A stretch of 54,400 nt of DNA from Tissierellia bacterium (GCA_030529425.1 JAUMWX010000008.1:1-54400); one strand, 5' to 3'. Positions 8,911 to 17,845 are shown, counted from the first letter of the stretch. Made by a program: numbers and translations. The notes: generated by a model from the letters alone, not told the origin.

Positions 8911-10296
8911 TTATTTACTTGCATCTCTCTTCTTTTTCATTTCAACATATCCGTCTATGCAAAGTTGATCCGACCTTTCAATTGCTAACGAGCCCATCTT
9001 TACATTTTTTGTGATTGTCGATCCTGCGGCAACATATCCTTCTTTTTCAACATGCACCGGCGCTACGATATTTGCATTCGATCCTATAAAAGCATCGTCT
9101 TCAATGATTGACCTGAATTTATTTTTGCCGTCATAGTTTACAAACACAACCCCGCAACCTACATTTATATTTTGACCGAGTTTAGCATCCCCTATATATG
9201 CCAAATGTCCGGCTTTTGTACCGTTTCCGATTTCGGAATTCTTAACTTCTACAAAGTTTCCTATATGAACTTTTTGCTTTAAATGAGCATTAGGTCTTAA
9301 TCTTGCAAACGGTCCTATATCAGTATATTCTTCAATAACAGATTTTTCAATAAAAGATGAATAGATTATTACATTATCGTGAATTTTTGAATCCACAATC
9401 TGAGAATTCATGCCTACAAAGCAATTATCTCCGATTTCGGTATCTCCCAAAATTCTCGTATTGCTTTGAATAATGGTATCTTTTCCTATCTTTACCCCTT
9501 TTTCTATTGTTATTGAATCAGGATTTTCAAGAATAACTCCCTCATTCATAAGTTTCTCGTTGATTTTTCTTCTCATAATCATATCAACTTCAGAAAGCTG
9601 AACCTTATTGTTTATTCCCGAAATTTCAACATTATCCTCTAACATATATGTTCCGATTTTGGATCCATCTATTTTTAGAACTTGAAAAACATCCGTCAAG
9701 TACAGCTCCCCCTGAGCATTTTCGGTATCTATTTTTTTTAGACTGTCCTTTAATTTTTTACCATTGAAAATATATATACCCGAGTTGATCTCATCTATTT
9801 TTACTTGACTGTCGTCACAGTCTTTTTGCTCAACAATTTTTATAAAATCGCCTTTCTCATCTTTATATATCCTTCCATAACCTGTGGGATCTTTAAACTT
9901 TGCTGTCAAAACGGTAGCATCGTTTCCTATTCTTTCATGATGAGAAATCAATTTTGAAATAGTTGAAGAAGAAATCAACGGAACATCGCCTGAAAGAATC
10001 AAAACATTGTCTTCGTCGTTGTAATGGTCGTTTGCAAGCATAACTGCATAACCGGTACCATATGGTATTCCCTTTCCGATTTCCTGTTTTACATACTTTA
10101 CTTCATCCTTGAAAATCGATTTTACCGCCTCTTCGTTTTTTCCCACGATTACAATTTTTTCTTTGATGCCGGCATCTTCGGATGCATCGACCACATATCT
10201 CAGTAATGGCTTGTTAACTACTTTATGCAATACCTTTGAGATGTTTGATTTCATCCTGGTCCCCTCTCCGGCTGCCATTATTATAACTCTATCCAT
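8911..10296 (-). CDS. glmU: Bifunctional GlmU (GlcN-1-P acetyltransferase / GlcNAc-1-P uridyltransferase)
   Basis: Produces UDP-N-acetylglucosamine for peptidoglycan and wall polymers. The N-terminal pyrophosphorylase domain (about 1-228) has the nucleotide-binding signature MAAGEGTRMKSNISKVLHK and LSGDVPL. The C-terminal half (about 250-450) is a left-handed beta-helix of hexapeptide repeats, with GPFARLRPNA, the acetyltransferase His region VEVKNSEIGNGTKAGHLAYI and the VAAGSTITK end. The 461-residue length is normal. AGAGGTG precedes the ATG. It is the first gene of the glmU-prs-pth-mfd-prsA operon and diverges from murC, so precursor supply and muramyl ligase face each other. Confidence 0.98.
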   Translation of the reverse strand: MDRVIIMAAGEGTRMKSNISKVLHKVVNKPLLRYVVDASEDAGIKEKIVIVGKNEEAVKSIFKDEVKYVKQEIGKGIPYGTGYAVMLANDHYNDEDNVLILSGDVPLISSSTISKLISHHERIGNDATVLTAKFKDPTGYGRIYKDEKGDFIKIVEQKDCDDSQVKIDEINSGIYIFNGKKLKDSLKKIDTENAQGELYLTDVFQVLKIDGSKIGTYMLEDNVEISGINNKVQLSEVDMIMRRKINEKLMNEGVILENPDSITIEKGVKIGKDTIIQSNTRILGDTEIGDNCFVGMNSQIVDSKIHDNVIIYSSFIEKSVIEEYTDIGPFARLRPNAHLKQKVHIGNFVEVKNSEIGNGTKAGHLAYIGDAKLGQNINVGCGVVFVNYDGKNKFRSIIEDDAFIGSNANIVAPVHVEKEGYVAAGSTITKNVKMGSLAIERSDQLCIDGYVEMKKKRDASK

Positions 10297-10314
10297 ATTT
10301 CACCTCTATTGGTA

Positions 10315-10343
10315 ATTATACTATTTTTTGTCAATATAGTAAA
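10315..10343 (-). promoter_or_regulatory. Predicted promoter of the glmU operon
   Basis: On the minus strand, -35 TTTACT (10338-10343), 17 bases, then a perfect -10 TATAAT (10315-10320). The leader would be only about 12 bases. A TTGACA also lies nearby, but at an unsuitable spacing. Confidence 0.45.
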
Positions 10344-10364
10344 CTATGAGTATTAAAGACATAG

Positions 10365-10394
10365 TTGTATAGTAATGATATATTGTGATATAAT
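10365..10394 (+). promoter_or_regulatory. Predicted promoter of murC
   Basis: -35 TTGTAT (10365-10370), an 18-base spacer and -10 TATAAT (10389-10394). The start would be near 10401, about 26 bases before the murC ATG. Confidence 0.6.
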
Positions 10395-10426
10395 CTTTGG
10401 TGGATTAAAAGAGTTGGAAGGTTATT

Positions 10427-11803
10427 ATGTTTAAATTCAATTTAGATGAACACAAATACAAAAAAATACATTTTATAGGAATTGGCGGAATCAGCATGAG
10501 CGGGATTGCCTATCTTCTTGCCAAGAATGGATATACGATATCCGGTTCTGACAGATCTGAATCTGATACAATCGAACATCTGAGAACTGCCGATATAGAA
10601 ATTTTTATAGGTCAGAGAAAAGAAAATATAAGTAATCAGGATTTATTTATATACACGGATGCGATTCTTCCGGATAATGAAGAATTAATTGCAGCTAAAG
10701 AAACGGGAAAAGAGGTAGTTACAAGAGGAATGTTTCTTGGAGCATTGATGAGAAATTACAAAAAATCAATAGCGGTTTCAGGATCTCACGGAAAATCAAC
10801 AACAACCTCTATGATATCTAAAATACTTTTGGATACAAATTCCGATGCGTCCATACTTTTAGGCGGAATGTTGGATGAAATGAACGGGAATGTACGAGTT
10901 GGTTCCAGTGACTTTCTATTGACGGAAGCCTGCGAATTTAAAGGAAATATACTTTATTATTATCCATCAACAGTAATCGTATTAAATCTTGATGCCGATC
11001 ATTTGGATTATTACAAAAATTTAGACCATATAGTTGAAACATTTATAGGGTACATGAAAAATTTGGATGAAGATTCCAAAGCCATTATAAATATTGACGA
11101 TGAAAAAACTCATAGATTATTGGAACATATAAAGGGAAAAGTACTTTCATACGGTATGAGTGAAAATGCCATGTACAGAATCTCAAATGTAGAGGTTGAT
11201 GACTATGGACATCCAAGCTTTGACTTGACTTTTGATAATCAAACTCATCATTTTGAATTGCAAATTTTAGGTAATTATAATGTGTATAATGCATGTGCTT
11301 CAATTATTGCAAGTGTTGAAAACGGGATTGACATCGAAAAGGTAAAAACAAGTATCAAAAACTATAAATCCCTTCACAGAAGAATGGAAATTGTAGGTGA
11401 ATACAATGATGCCCTAATTATGACAGACTATGGTCACCACCCTCAAGAAATTATTGCAACATTAAAAACCTTGAAGGAGCTTAAGAGAAAAGATTTGGTT
11501 GTTGTATTCCAACCTCATACTTACTCAAGAACAAAAGCTTTATTAAATGAATTTGCAAATGCTTTTTACGATGCGGATGAAGTAATTGTGACGGAAATAT
11601 TTGCAGCCAGGGAAAATTTTGATCCTACAATAAAGAGTGAAGATTTAGTAGATAAATTAATTGAAAACAATGTAAATGCAAGATATATTAAAGATTTTGA
11701 ATCGGCAAAAGAATATATAATAAACAGGGTCCATAAAGGTGATACTTTGTTGACAACCGGTTGTGGAAATCCGCATGAACTTGCAAAAATGATTGTAAGT
11801 TAA
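10427..11803 (+). CDS. murC: UDP-N-acetylmuramate--L-alanine ligase
   Basis: Adds L-alanine to UDP-MurNAc, the first step of peptidoglycan stem-peptide assembly. The 458 residues contain the N-terminal Rossmann part IHFIGIGGISMSGIAYLL, the central ATPase P-loop VSGSHGKSTTTSMI, the Mur ligase Asp-His stretch NLDADHLDYY, and the C-terminal domain with YGHHPQEI and FQPHTYSRT. GGAAGG lies 6 bases before the ATG. It is monocistronic. Its last codons and stop lie in the first of three 18-bp tandem repeats (11787-11840). The repeat seems to have expanded downstream of the stop, so the product is unaffected. Confidence 0.98.
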   Translation: MFKFNLDEHKYKKIHFIGIGGISMSGIAYLLAKNGYTISGSDRSESDTIEHLRTADIEIFIGQRKENISNQDLFIYTDAILPDNEELIAAKETGKEVVTRGMFLGALMRNYKKSIAVSGSHGKSTTTSMISKILLDTNSDASILLGGMLDEMNGNVRVGSSDFLLTEACEFKGNILYYYPSTVIVLNLDADHLDYYKNLDHIVETFIGYMKNLDEDSKAIINIDDEKTHRLLEHIKGKVLSYGMSENAMYRISNVEVDDYGHPSFDLTFDNQTHHFELQILGNYNVYNACASIIASVENGIDIEKVKTSIKNYKSLHRRMEIVGEYNDALIMTDYGHHPQEIIATLKTLKELKRKDLVVVFQPHTYSRTKALLNEFANAFYDADEVIVTEIFAARENFDPTIKSEDLVDKLIENNVNARYIKDFESAKEYIINRVHKGDTLLTTGCGNPHELAKMIVS

Positions 11804-11840
11804 TAAATGATTGTAAGTTAACAAATGATTGTAAGTTAAC
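11787..11840 (+). repeat. Three tandem copies of an 18-bp unit at the murC 3' end
   Basis: The unit AAATGATTGTAAGTTAAC occurs at 11787-11804, 11805-11822 and 11823-11840. The copies are identical apart from one T/C difference at the last base of copy 1. The murC stop TAA (11801-11803) is in copy 1, and each copy repeats MIVS-stop in that frame. Confidence 0.9.
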
Positions 11841-11879
11841 AAAAAGGATTGAGAATGCTTAACATACTCAATCCTTTTT
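11841..11879. terminator. Bidirectional terminator between murC and the mutarotase gene
   Basis: A 13-bp perfect inverted repeat, AAAAAGGATTGAG (11841-11853) and its complement (11867-11879), with a 13-base loop. A-run and T-run flanks suit both strands. The stop codon of the minus-strand gene lies inside the right arm. Confidence 0.88.
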
Positions 11880-12584
11880 AATTTCGCTAATTAAAATTTC
11901 AAAAGAAAAACTCTTTGTTTCTCCCCGTCTGATTAACAGAAGTTTTTCTCCTTTCGATAAGGCAATACCTCTGTTTGTAGGCTCAACACATATATAGTCG
12001 TCAACTTGGTCTGTCCAAATGGCGAATTTGGAAAGATCTTGATTCTTAAATTTAATAATATACCTTTTTGTCTCTAATTCTTTTACATCTTTCTTAAACA
12101 ATGTGTCCCTAAGTTTCGGATCGTCAAAATTAATATTTTCACCGTCTATTCTAAATTCTTTTTCGCCATACAATTTGAAATATGGATGAAATCCGGGAGA
12201 TATTTGTAAATCATTGCCCCCTTTATTTTTAACTTTCAATTTACAGACAAGTGTCTCTCCCTTGACTATGTACTCAAGTGTGGCTTCCATATCTCTCCAA
12301 GATTCAAATTTGTTTTTTAGATGTAGCTTTACAGAGTTTTCAGAAACTTCCAATATATTCCATTCAAGTTCTCTTCCGAAACCATGCTGATTTAACCCAA
12401 TCTTTTGTGCGGGGCCGAAAACCGGAAAACAGACATGACTTCCCCCTCTTAACTTTAGATTGCCCGATATCTCCAATTCTGTTTTAGGATATAAAATATC
12501 CATATCGTTATACTTCAGATCCGTTATATAGGCTCCGAATTCATCAATTTTTGCGACTATTTTCTCTGAACTGATTTTTATCAT
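11868..12584 (-). CDS. Aldose 1-epimerase (mutarotase) family protein
   Basis: A cytosolic galactose-mutarotase-like protein of 238 residues, expected to interconvert anomers of a sugar or sugar phosphate. The motif GGSHVCFPVFGP followed by NQHGFGRELEW resembles the YeaD/hexose-6-phosphate mutarotase branch. The catalytic pair is visible as His in SPGFHPYF and Glu in ICVEPTN. It is shorter than canonical GalM (about 340), matching the YeaD-like subgroup. GGGAGGG precedes the ATG. A promoter is predicted at 12602-12630. No sugar pathway gene is adjacent, so the substrate is unknown. Confidence 0.85.
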   Translation of the reverse strand: MIKISSEKIVAKIDEFGAYITDLKYNDMDILYPKTELEISGNLKLRGGSHVCFPVFGPAQKIGLNQHGFGRELEWNILEVSENSVKLHLKNKFESWRDMEATLEYIVKGETLVCKLKVKNKGGNDLQISPGFHPYFKLYGEKEFRIDGENINFDDPKLRDTLFKKDVKELETKRYIIKFKNQDLSKFAIWTDQVDDYICVEPTNRGIALSKGEKLLLIRRGETKSFSFEILISEIKKD

Positions 12585-12601
12585 ATTACCCTCCCTGTAA
12601 A

Positions 12602-12630
12602 ATTATATAATTATTAGTCAAATATAACAA
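12602..12630 (-). promoter_or_regulatory. Predicted promoter of the mutarotase gene
   Basis: On the minus strand, -35 TTGTTA (12625-12630), 17 bases, and -10 TATAAT (12602-12607). The start would be about 11 bases upstream of the coding region. Confidence 0.55.
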
Positions 12631-12662
12631 CTTTGTATAATTGGATAATAAAGTGCTTAATG

Positions 12663-12671
12663 TGGTATACT
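12663..12671 (+). promoter_or_regulatory. Extended -10 promoter of the glycosyltransferase gene
   Basis: TG, G, TATACT (TG at 12663-12664, -10 hexamer 12666-12671). The start point falls near 12678, only 20 bases before the ATG at 12698. This argues against the in-frame start 57 bases farther upstream. Confidence 0.55.
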
Positions 12672-12697
12672 CTTCTATGAAAGGAAAAGAGGTAGAT

Positions 12698-13888
12698 ATG
12701 AAAATTGCATTATTTAGTGAAACATACCCTCCATATATCAATGGAGTTGCAACGCATGTTGAAATGCTTAAAAATACTTTTGAAAAATTAGGTCATGAGG
12801 TACTGGTGGTTACTGTCGGCTCCGAGAAATTGGAAGAGATAGAAATCAAAAACAATGTTGTATATGTACCCGGAATTTATATAAAGAAAATATATGGATA
12901 TAGAATAGCGACACCGATTGGTCCAAAGCGTGAGAAAATTGCAATTGACTTCGATCCGGACATAATACATGTTCACAATGAATTCGGAATCGGAGAAAGC
13001 GGACTAAGAGTTGCAAAAAAGAAAAACCTGCCCATAGTATATACATTGCATTCAGAATATGATGAGTTCTTATTCTATGTAGGATTGAAATACTTTGAAA
13101 AACTTTCTCAAGGAGTTGCGTCAAAATATTTTAAAAGATTTTTTGAAAAATCTACAATAGTTGTGAGCCCATCTAAAAAAGCTCAGAATTATATGGACAG
13201 AATGAAAATTGATAAAAAAGTTGTGGTTTTAAACAATGCGGTAGAATTTGAAAAATTCAAAATGACACCTGAAAAAGAAGCTTTCAGAAAAGAATTCAGA
13301 GAAAAATATTCCCTAAGTGACAATACAAAAGCATTTGTTTTTGTCGGAAGAATCGGAAATGAAAAAAATATTATGGAATTATTGGAAAACTGGGTATATT
13401 CCGACTTTGCAAGAGAAGATGCCGTTTTATTTGTCATAGGAAAAGGTCCGGATGATGAAAAAATCAAAAACTATATTGAAGAAAACGGATTTCAGGATAG
13501 AATTATACAATATGGTCCGGTTCCAAATAAAGAAATCGGCAATTATTTAGCTGCTATGGATTATTACACCACTGCATCTCTTTCAGAAATGCACTCAATT
13601 TCAATGCTTGAAGCCATGGCAAGCGGTTTGCCCGCACTTATTAAATTAGATGTTCCGAACAAAGAACAAATTATTGAAGGAATGAACGGTTTCCAATGGG
13701 ATACAAAGGAAGAATTTAAGGAATTGTTCTCAAGAATCATTAATCTTTCAAAAGAAGATCAGGAACAACTGAAAAAAAATGTACTTAGATACTCTTTGGA
13801 AAATGACAATTATAACCAAGCTAAAAAACTGCTTCAAATTTATGAAGATGCTATTTATATGAAAAAACAAGAGTTGGAGGAAGAATGA
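12698..13888 (+). CDS. GT4-family glycosyltransferase (glycolipid-type)
   Basis: A 396-residue GT-B fold enzyme transferring a sugar from a nucleotide sugar. The N-terminal acceptor domain has KIALFSETYPPYINGVATHV and DIIHVHNEFGIGESG. The C-terminal donor domain has FVGRIGNEKNI and the GT4 E-x7-E signature in SEMHSISMLEAMASGLPA. It resembles diacylglycerol glucosyltransferases of Firmicutes, so a role in membrane glycolipid or lipoteichoic acid anchor synthesis is likely (inference). The ATG at 12698 follows AAAGAGGT. An upstream in-frame start at 12641 would precede the promoter and is rejected. The stop overlaps the exonuclease gene by 4 bases. Confidence 0.88.
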   Translation: MKIALFSETYPPYINGVATHVEMLKNTFEKLGHEVLVVTVGSEKLEEIEIKNNVVYVPGIYIKKIYGYRIATPIGPKREKIAIDFDPDIIHVHNEFGIGESGLRVAKKKNLPIVYTLHSEYDEFLFYVGLKYFEKLSQGVASKYFKRFFEKSTIVVSPSKKAQNYMDRMKIDKKVVVLNNAVEFEKFKMTPEKEAFRKEFREKYSLSDNTKAFVFVGRIGNEKNIMELLENWVYSDFAREDAVLFVIGKGPDDEKIKNYIEENGFQDRIIQYGPVPNKEIGNYLAAMDYYTTASLSEMHSISMLEAMASGLPALIKLDVPNKEQIIEGMNGFQWDTKEEFKELFSRIINLSKEDQEQLKKNVLRYSLENDNYNQAKKLLQIYEDAIYMKKQELEEE

Positions 13889-14637
13889 AATTAGTTTCAT
13901 GGAATGTTAACGGATTAAGAGCCGCAGTTAAAAAAGGATTTTTAGAATATATTCAAAATGAAGATCCCGACATTATCTGTATGCAAGAAATAAAAATGCA
14001 AGAGGGACAATTAGAATTGGATTTACCTCAATATTACGAGTTCTATAACTACGCTTCAAAAGCTGGGTATTCGGGAACAGCAGTATTTACAAAGGTGGAA
14101 CCCATTAATGTAACGAACGGAATCGGAATTGAAGAACACGACAATGAGGGCAGAGTTATCACCGCCGAATATGACAATTACTATTTGGTAAATGTATATA
14201 CGCCCAACTCAAAAAGAAAATTGGAAAGATTGGATTACAGACAAGTTTGGGAAGATGCCTTCAGAAAATTTCTAAATGAACTGAACAAGAAAAAACCGGT
14301 AATAGTTTGTGGTGATCTGAATGTTGCGCATAGAGAGATAGACCTTGCAAATCCTGCTTCAAACAGAAAAAACGCCGGATTTACCGATGAGGAAAGAAAT
14401 AAATTCAGCGAACTGCTTGATTCCGGATTTATAGATACATTCAGATATTTTTATCCTACATTGGAAAATGCCTACTCATGGTGGAGTTATTTTGCAAAAG
14501 CTCGCGAGAGAAATATAGGTTGGAGAATTGATTATTTTTTAGTTTCAAAAGATTTTGAAAACTCTATTCTCGATGCTGAAATTCATGCAGAGCAAATGGG
14601 GTCGGACCATTGTCCTGTTGTATTGTTTTTAAAATAA
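13885..14637 (+). CDS. xth: Exodeoxyribonuclease III (AP endonuclease, ExoA type)
   Basis: A base-excision repair enzyme that cuts 5' of abasic sites and removes 3' blocks. The 250-residue protein spans the whole exonuclease-endonuclease-phosphatase fold: SWNVNGLRAA, the metal-binding Glu in CMQEIKMQ, the YTPNS loop, the CGDLNVAHREIDL Asp/Asn pair, WRIDYFLVS, and the terminal catalytic SDHCPV. It overlaps the glycosyltransferase stop by 4 bases and is the last gene of that two-gene unit. Confidence 0.97.
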   Translation: MKLVSWNVNGLRAAVKKGFLEYIQNEDPDIICMQEIKMQEGQLELDLPQYYEFYNYASKAGYSGTAVFTKVEPINVTNGIGIEEHDNEGRVITAEYDNYYLVNVYTPNSKRKLERLDYRQVWEDAFRKFLNELNKKKPVIVCGDLNVAHREIDLANPASNRKNAGFTDEERNKFSELLDSGFIDTFRYFYPTLENAYSWWSYFAKARERNIGWRIDYFLVSKDFENSILDAEIHAEQMGSDHCPVVLFLK

Positions 14638-14663
14638 AAAAGTGGCTTTTACGCCACTTTTTT
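14636..14663. terminator. Bidirectional terminator between xth and the adhesin gene
   Basis: An 11-bp inverted repeat AAAAAAGTGGC / GCCACTTTTTT (14636-14646, 14653-14663) with a 6-base loop. It is symmetric and serves both convergent genes. Confidence 0.9.
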
Positions 14664-14667
14664 ATTG

Positions 14668-17604
14668 CTATTTTTTAATGATTCTTTTTTTTGAAACGAA
14701 TAACAATACGGATAAACTTATTAAAATTGCTATGATCGGGAAGAATATATTCATTGTATCGCCTGTTTTAGGTGATTCGGGAACCTCTTTATTTGTAACA
14801 ACAAAGCCTCTATTTTGATCCCCTTTGATTTCCGTATCATAACCTCCAACTTTTGTTTCCCTTATATTGTAATAAATCTCATTGCCTTTTTCGTCATACT
14901 TTGGTAGATTTTCAAATACTCCCTTCCAATTTGTATCTGCTGTCAATACCAATTTTCCGCTTTCTTCTCCATTTTTCAATAGAATTATTTCTACCTTTTC
15001 AAGCACTTTGCCTACCCATTTCTTTTCAACCGGAATGGATATCTTTTCTATATTGGTATTTGTAATTAAGAAGCCAAGGTTCATATCACCTTCTATCTTT
15101 GTATCATATTTATCGTTAACTTCTTCTTTTACAGTGTATTTAATCTCTTTTCCGTCCTTGTTGTACTTTGGTAAATTTTCAAAAATATGTGACCAATTAT
15201 TCTTTTCATTCAACTCTATCTGTTTATCTTTAAGTTCAACTTCATCAGCAAACAGTTTAACGATAACAGAATTCAACTTCGGTCCAAACCATACTTTCTT
15301 TACGCCTACACTTACAACTTCGTTGTTTATGTTTTTAATCGTAAATCCTTTTTCTTCGCTTCCTTCTATTACGACATCATAATTTTTATGCTTTATTTCT
15401 TTAACCGTGTATTCAATAGGATTTGCATCTTGATCTATTTTAGGCAAATCCATAAATCCGTCAGTCCAATTATTATCTTCGCTCAATATCACTTTCTTTC
15501 CGGTTTCAAGTCCGTTAGCCAACAAAACAACTTCTACGGATTCAAGTTTAGGGCCCTCCCAAAACTTTATAACAGGAATATTAACTTTTTCTATTTCTAT
15601 ATTTGTAATAATAAATTTTCCGGTATCATCTTTTGAATATTTTGTTACATATCCGTTAACCGGTTTTTCTTCCACATAATATTGATACTCTTCACCTGTA
15701 AGATTATTATATTTTTCCAATTGCTCAAACTTGAAATCCCAACCTGTAACTTGATTCAATAGTATTGTATAAAGTTTTTCCGTAACGATATTGCCGTCTA
15801 AGCCCTTGAACTTTCTGAATAATTCAACGGTTACCTCAATATCTTTTCCTTCCCAAACTTTTTTTCCTTCTATATTAATATACTCTTGTCCGGTCACGGT
15901 ATTTGTTATTTCATGCTTTGTATCATCGTATTTAACTTCAAAAAGACCAATTTTTTCACCGTCATTTAGCGGTTTATTTTCTTTATTTAGTTCCCTTACA
16001 ACATATGTTATAAATTTATCTTCTGCATTTTTAGTAGGTAAATTTTTCCAAGTATATTCATAATTGAATTCACTTATTTTTTTTACTATTGGTTCAGGAG
16101 CATTTTGAACAGGCTTAATATCAGTTACCGTTTCTCCTTCTAAATAGTAGAACAAACCGAATTTAGCCTCAAATCCTTCCGGAGAATCACTCCAAATTTT
16201 TCTTGCTTTAATATCAATTATTTTCTTTATGTTAGGAACATTTACAGGTATCGGCTTAATTATACCGTCTACATCTTCGACAACTTCAACTCTAATTTTT
16301 TCTTTTAATATGTGGTATCCATTAGGTGCTTTGGTCTCTTCAAGATAGTATATACCGACATTTAACGGTTGTGATATTGCAACTCCGTCTTCTTTGGTCA
16401 CCAAAGTTTCCATGAAAGCAGGATCATTCTCTTTTGTAAGTTTAAATTCGGCGCCTTCCAATAATTCGCCTTCATTCTTATCAAATTTTGAAATAATTAT
16501 TCTGCCTGTTGAATCTCCGGTAACATCAGCTCCTGCAAATTTTACTGCAAAAGCTGCTGCATTATGAACAACCTTATTATATTCTTTATTATTTATTTTT
16601 GTAAATGCAATCTGAGGTTTCCCGTCAACCTCCATCCAACCGCCATTCTTAACGATTGTTCCATCACCTCTTGATGTTGTGTTGTAAAATAATTGATAGG
16701 ATTTTGATCCTTTATCTCCACCTATTTCCAACTCAAAAGATGTATTTTTTAATTTTAACAAGGCTTTGCCTTCAGGATTTGCGTTAAATTCAACCTCGTC
16801 AGTTGTAATTGGAACTTCTTTTGTTATATTAAAATGTGTACGGGAATTTACACGCTCAGTATACACACCTTCTCTTAATTTAAATGAATCTCTTACATAA
16901 GTTGAATAAGCTCCTTCATCAGTATTAATCGCGTCCTTAATAACAACTTTTGATTTTCCTAATTGAGATCCCGTCCTATTAATTCTTATAATCCATGATA
17001 AGTATTGACTTGTTGAACTTCCCCAAGCGGATTTATAAATCTTTTCATCTTCTATAGGTACACCATCATATGGAGGAATAAATTCAATCGTTTGTTCGAA
17101 TCCTCCCGGGAACACTATTGTAATTCTTTCGACAATATTCTTGACATTTAATTCAGACTTTGCGTAAAATGAACCTTTTACATGATTTTTACCTTCAACC
17201 TTTTCATTGAAAGTAAAAGTTGCCTTTCTATTGTCTTGATCTATTGACATTGTTCCCCATTCTTCTCCTGTTTCAGGATTCAGCATCGGGTATGATTTAT
17301 CAACAATCAACAAGTTTTCAGGAAATTGTACTTCAAAAAAATCTCCTGCATTTATTGTTGCTCCTAAACTTGACAAATCAAATTTTCCTTTAAATGAAAC
17401 TGTTACCTTCTCAGTGGTTTCAGTTTTTACAATTTTATCCAAAATTTTACCCGTATTAAAATGGTGTATTCCCCACTCTGAAAATACTACATTTCCGGTA
17501 AGATTTTTGCCCGTTTGAGCTTTTGTTTCAGGCACAGCTATACCGATGACAAAAATAATTGCCAAAAAAAAGCTGATGCACTTATTAAATAATTTAGTTT
17601 TCAT
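14668..17604 (-). CDS. Cell-wall-anchored adhesin with SpaA/Cna_B repeats (SPKTG sorting signal)
   Basis: A 978-residue surface protein. Residues 1-30 are a signal peptide ending near ETKAQ. Residues about 31-365 resemble the bacterial adhesion (fibrinogen/collagen-binding) domains of MSCRAMMs. Residues about 368-462 are a SpaA-like fold (AEFKLTKENDPAF, YYLEETKAPNGY). Five Cna_B repeats follow at about 463-575, 576-673, 674-763, 764-854 and 855-943. Each starts with a KKVW-like strand and ends in TNT or similar, giving isopeptide-stabilised stalk modules. The sorting signal is SPKTG (944-948), a hydrophobic helix and KKRIIKK. The ligand is unknown. No sortase gene is adjacent. TAGGAGG precedes the ATG. 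Confidence 0.93.
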   Translation of the reverse strand: MKTKLFNKCISFFLAIIFVIGIAVPETKAQTGKNLTGNVVFSEWGIHHFNTGKILDKIVKTETTEKVTVSFKGKFDLSSLGATINAGDFFEVQFPENLLIVDKSYPMLNPETGEEWGTMSIDQDNRKATFTFNEKVEGKNHVKGSFYAKSELNVKNIVERITIVFPGGFEQTIEFIPPYDGVPIEDEKIYKSAWGSSTSQYLSWIIRINRTGSQLGKSKVVIKDAINTDEGAYSTYVRDSFKLREGVYTERVNSRTHFNITKEVPITTDEVEFNANPEGKALLKLKNTSFELEIGGDKGSKSYQLFYNTTSRGDGTIVKNGGWMEVDGKPQIAFTKINNKEYNKVVHNAAAFAVKFAGADVTGDSTGRIIISKFDKNEGELLEGAEFKLTKENDPAFMETLVTKEDGVAISQPLNVGIYYLEETKAPNGYHILKEKIRVEVVEDVDGIIKPIPVNVPNIKKIIDIKARKIWSDSPEGFEAKFGLFYYLEGETVTDIKPVQNAPEPIVKKISEFNYEYTWKNLPTKNAEDKFITYVVRELNKENKPLNDGEKIGLFEVKYDDTKHEITNTVTGQEYINIEGKKVWEGKDIEVTVELFRKFKGLDGNIVTEKLYTILLNQVTGWDFKFEQLEKYNNLTGEEYQYYVEEKPVNGYVTKYSKDDTGKFIITNIEIEKVNIPVIKFWEGPKLESVEVVLLANGLETGKKVILSEDNNWTDGFMDLPKIDQDANPIEYTVKEIKHKNYDVVIEGSEEKGFTIKNINNEVVSVGVKKVWFGPKLNSVIVKLFADEVELKDKQIELNEKNNWSHIFENLPKYNKDGKEIKYTVKEEVNDKYDTKIEGDMNLGFLITNTNIEKISIPVEKKWVGKVLEKVEIILLKNGEESGKLVLTADTNWKGVFENLPKYDEKGNEIYYNIRETKVGGYDTEIKGDQNRGFVVTNKEVPESPKTGDTMNIFFPIIAILISLSVLLFVSKKRIIKK

Positions 17605-17646
17605 ATTAACCTCCTATTTAACTAAACATTTCATCAAAGCTTTATA

Positions 17647-17675
17647 CTTATACAACATAGATACCTCATTTTCAA
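17647..17675 (-). promoter_or_regulatory. Predicted promoter of the adhesin gene
   Basis: On the minus strand, -35 TTGAAA (17670-17675), a 17-base spacer and -10 TATAAG (17647-17652). The leader is about 35 bases. The rest of the 241-base gap (17605-17845) holds only the mvaS terminator and AT-rich sequence with no gene. Confidence 0.65.
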
Positions 17676-17802
17676 TAGAAAAAGATAAGCTATATTGTAT
17701 ATTTTTTATAAATATTGCACTTTTAATAAAAAAATCGTATCAGTACGACATATGATTAGAAATATTATTATCAATATATTGTTGTATCCAAGTTATTTAA
17801 CT

Positions 17803-17840
17803 AAAAAAGCCTCAGTTCTTCACAGAAATGAGGCTTTCTT
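17803..17840 (-). terminator. Terminator ending the hut-sirtuin-mevalonate run
   Basis: A 9-bp inverted repeat AAAGCCTCA / TGAGGCTTT (17806-17814, 17829-17837). Read on the minus strand it ends in TTTTTT. It is the only clear terminator on the minus strand between 26146 and this point. Confidence 0.85.
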
Positions 17841-17845
17841 AAAAT

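Noticed and set aside
10321-10343. TTGACA near glmU as the -35 of its promoter
   Set aside because: It is only 8 bases from the TATAAT on the minus strand; the TTTACT at 17 bases is preferred.
11787-11840. Repeat cluster as a possible CRISPR array
   Set aside because: The 18-bp units are contiguous with no spacers and overlap the end of murC; it is a tandem duplication.
12641-12697. In-frame 19-residue N-terminal extension of the glycosyltransferase
   Set aside because: The extended -10 promoter (12663-12671) lies inside it, and the ATG at 12698 has a good ribosome binding site and the family N-terminus.
14882-15382. 166-codon open frame antisense to the adhesin repeats
   Set aside because: It is a shadow of the repeated Cna_B coding sequence, with serine/phenylalanine-rich product and no start signal.
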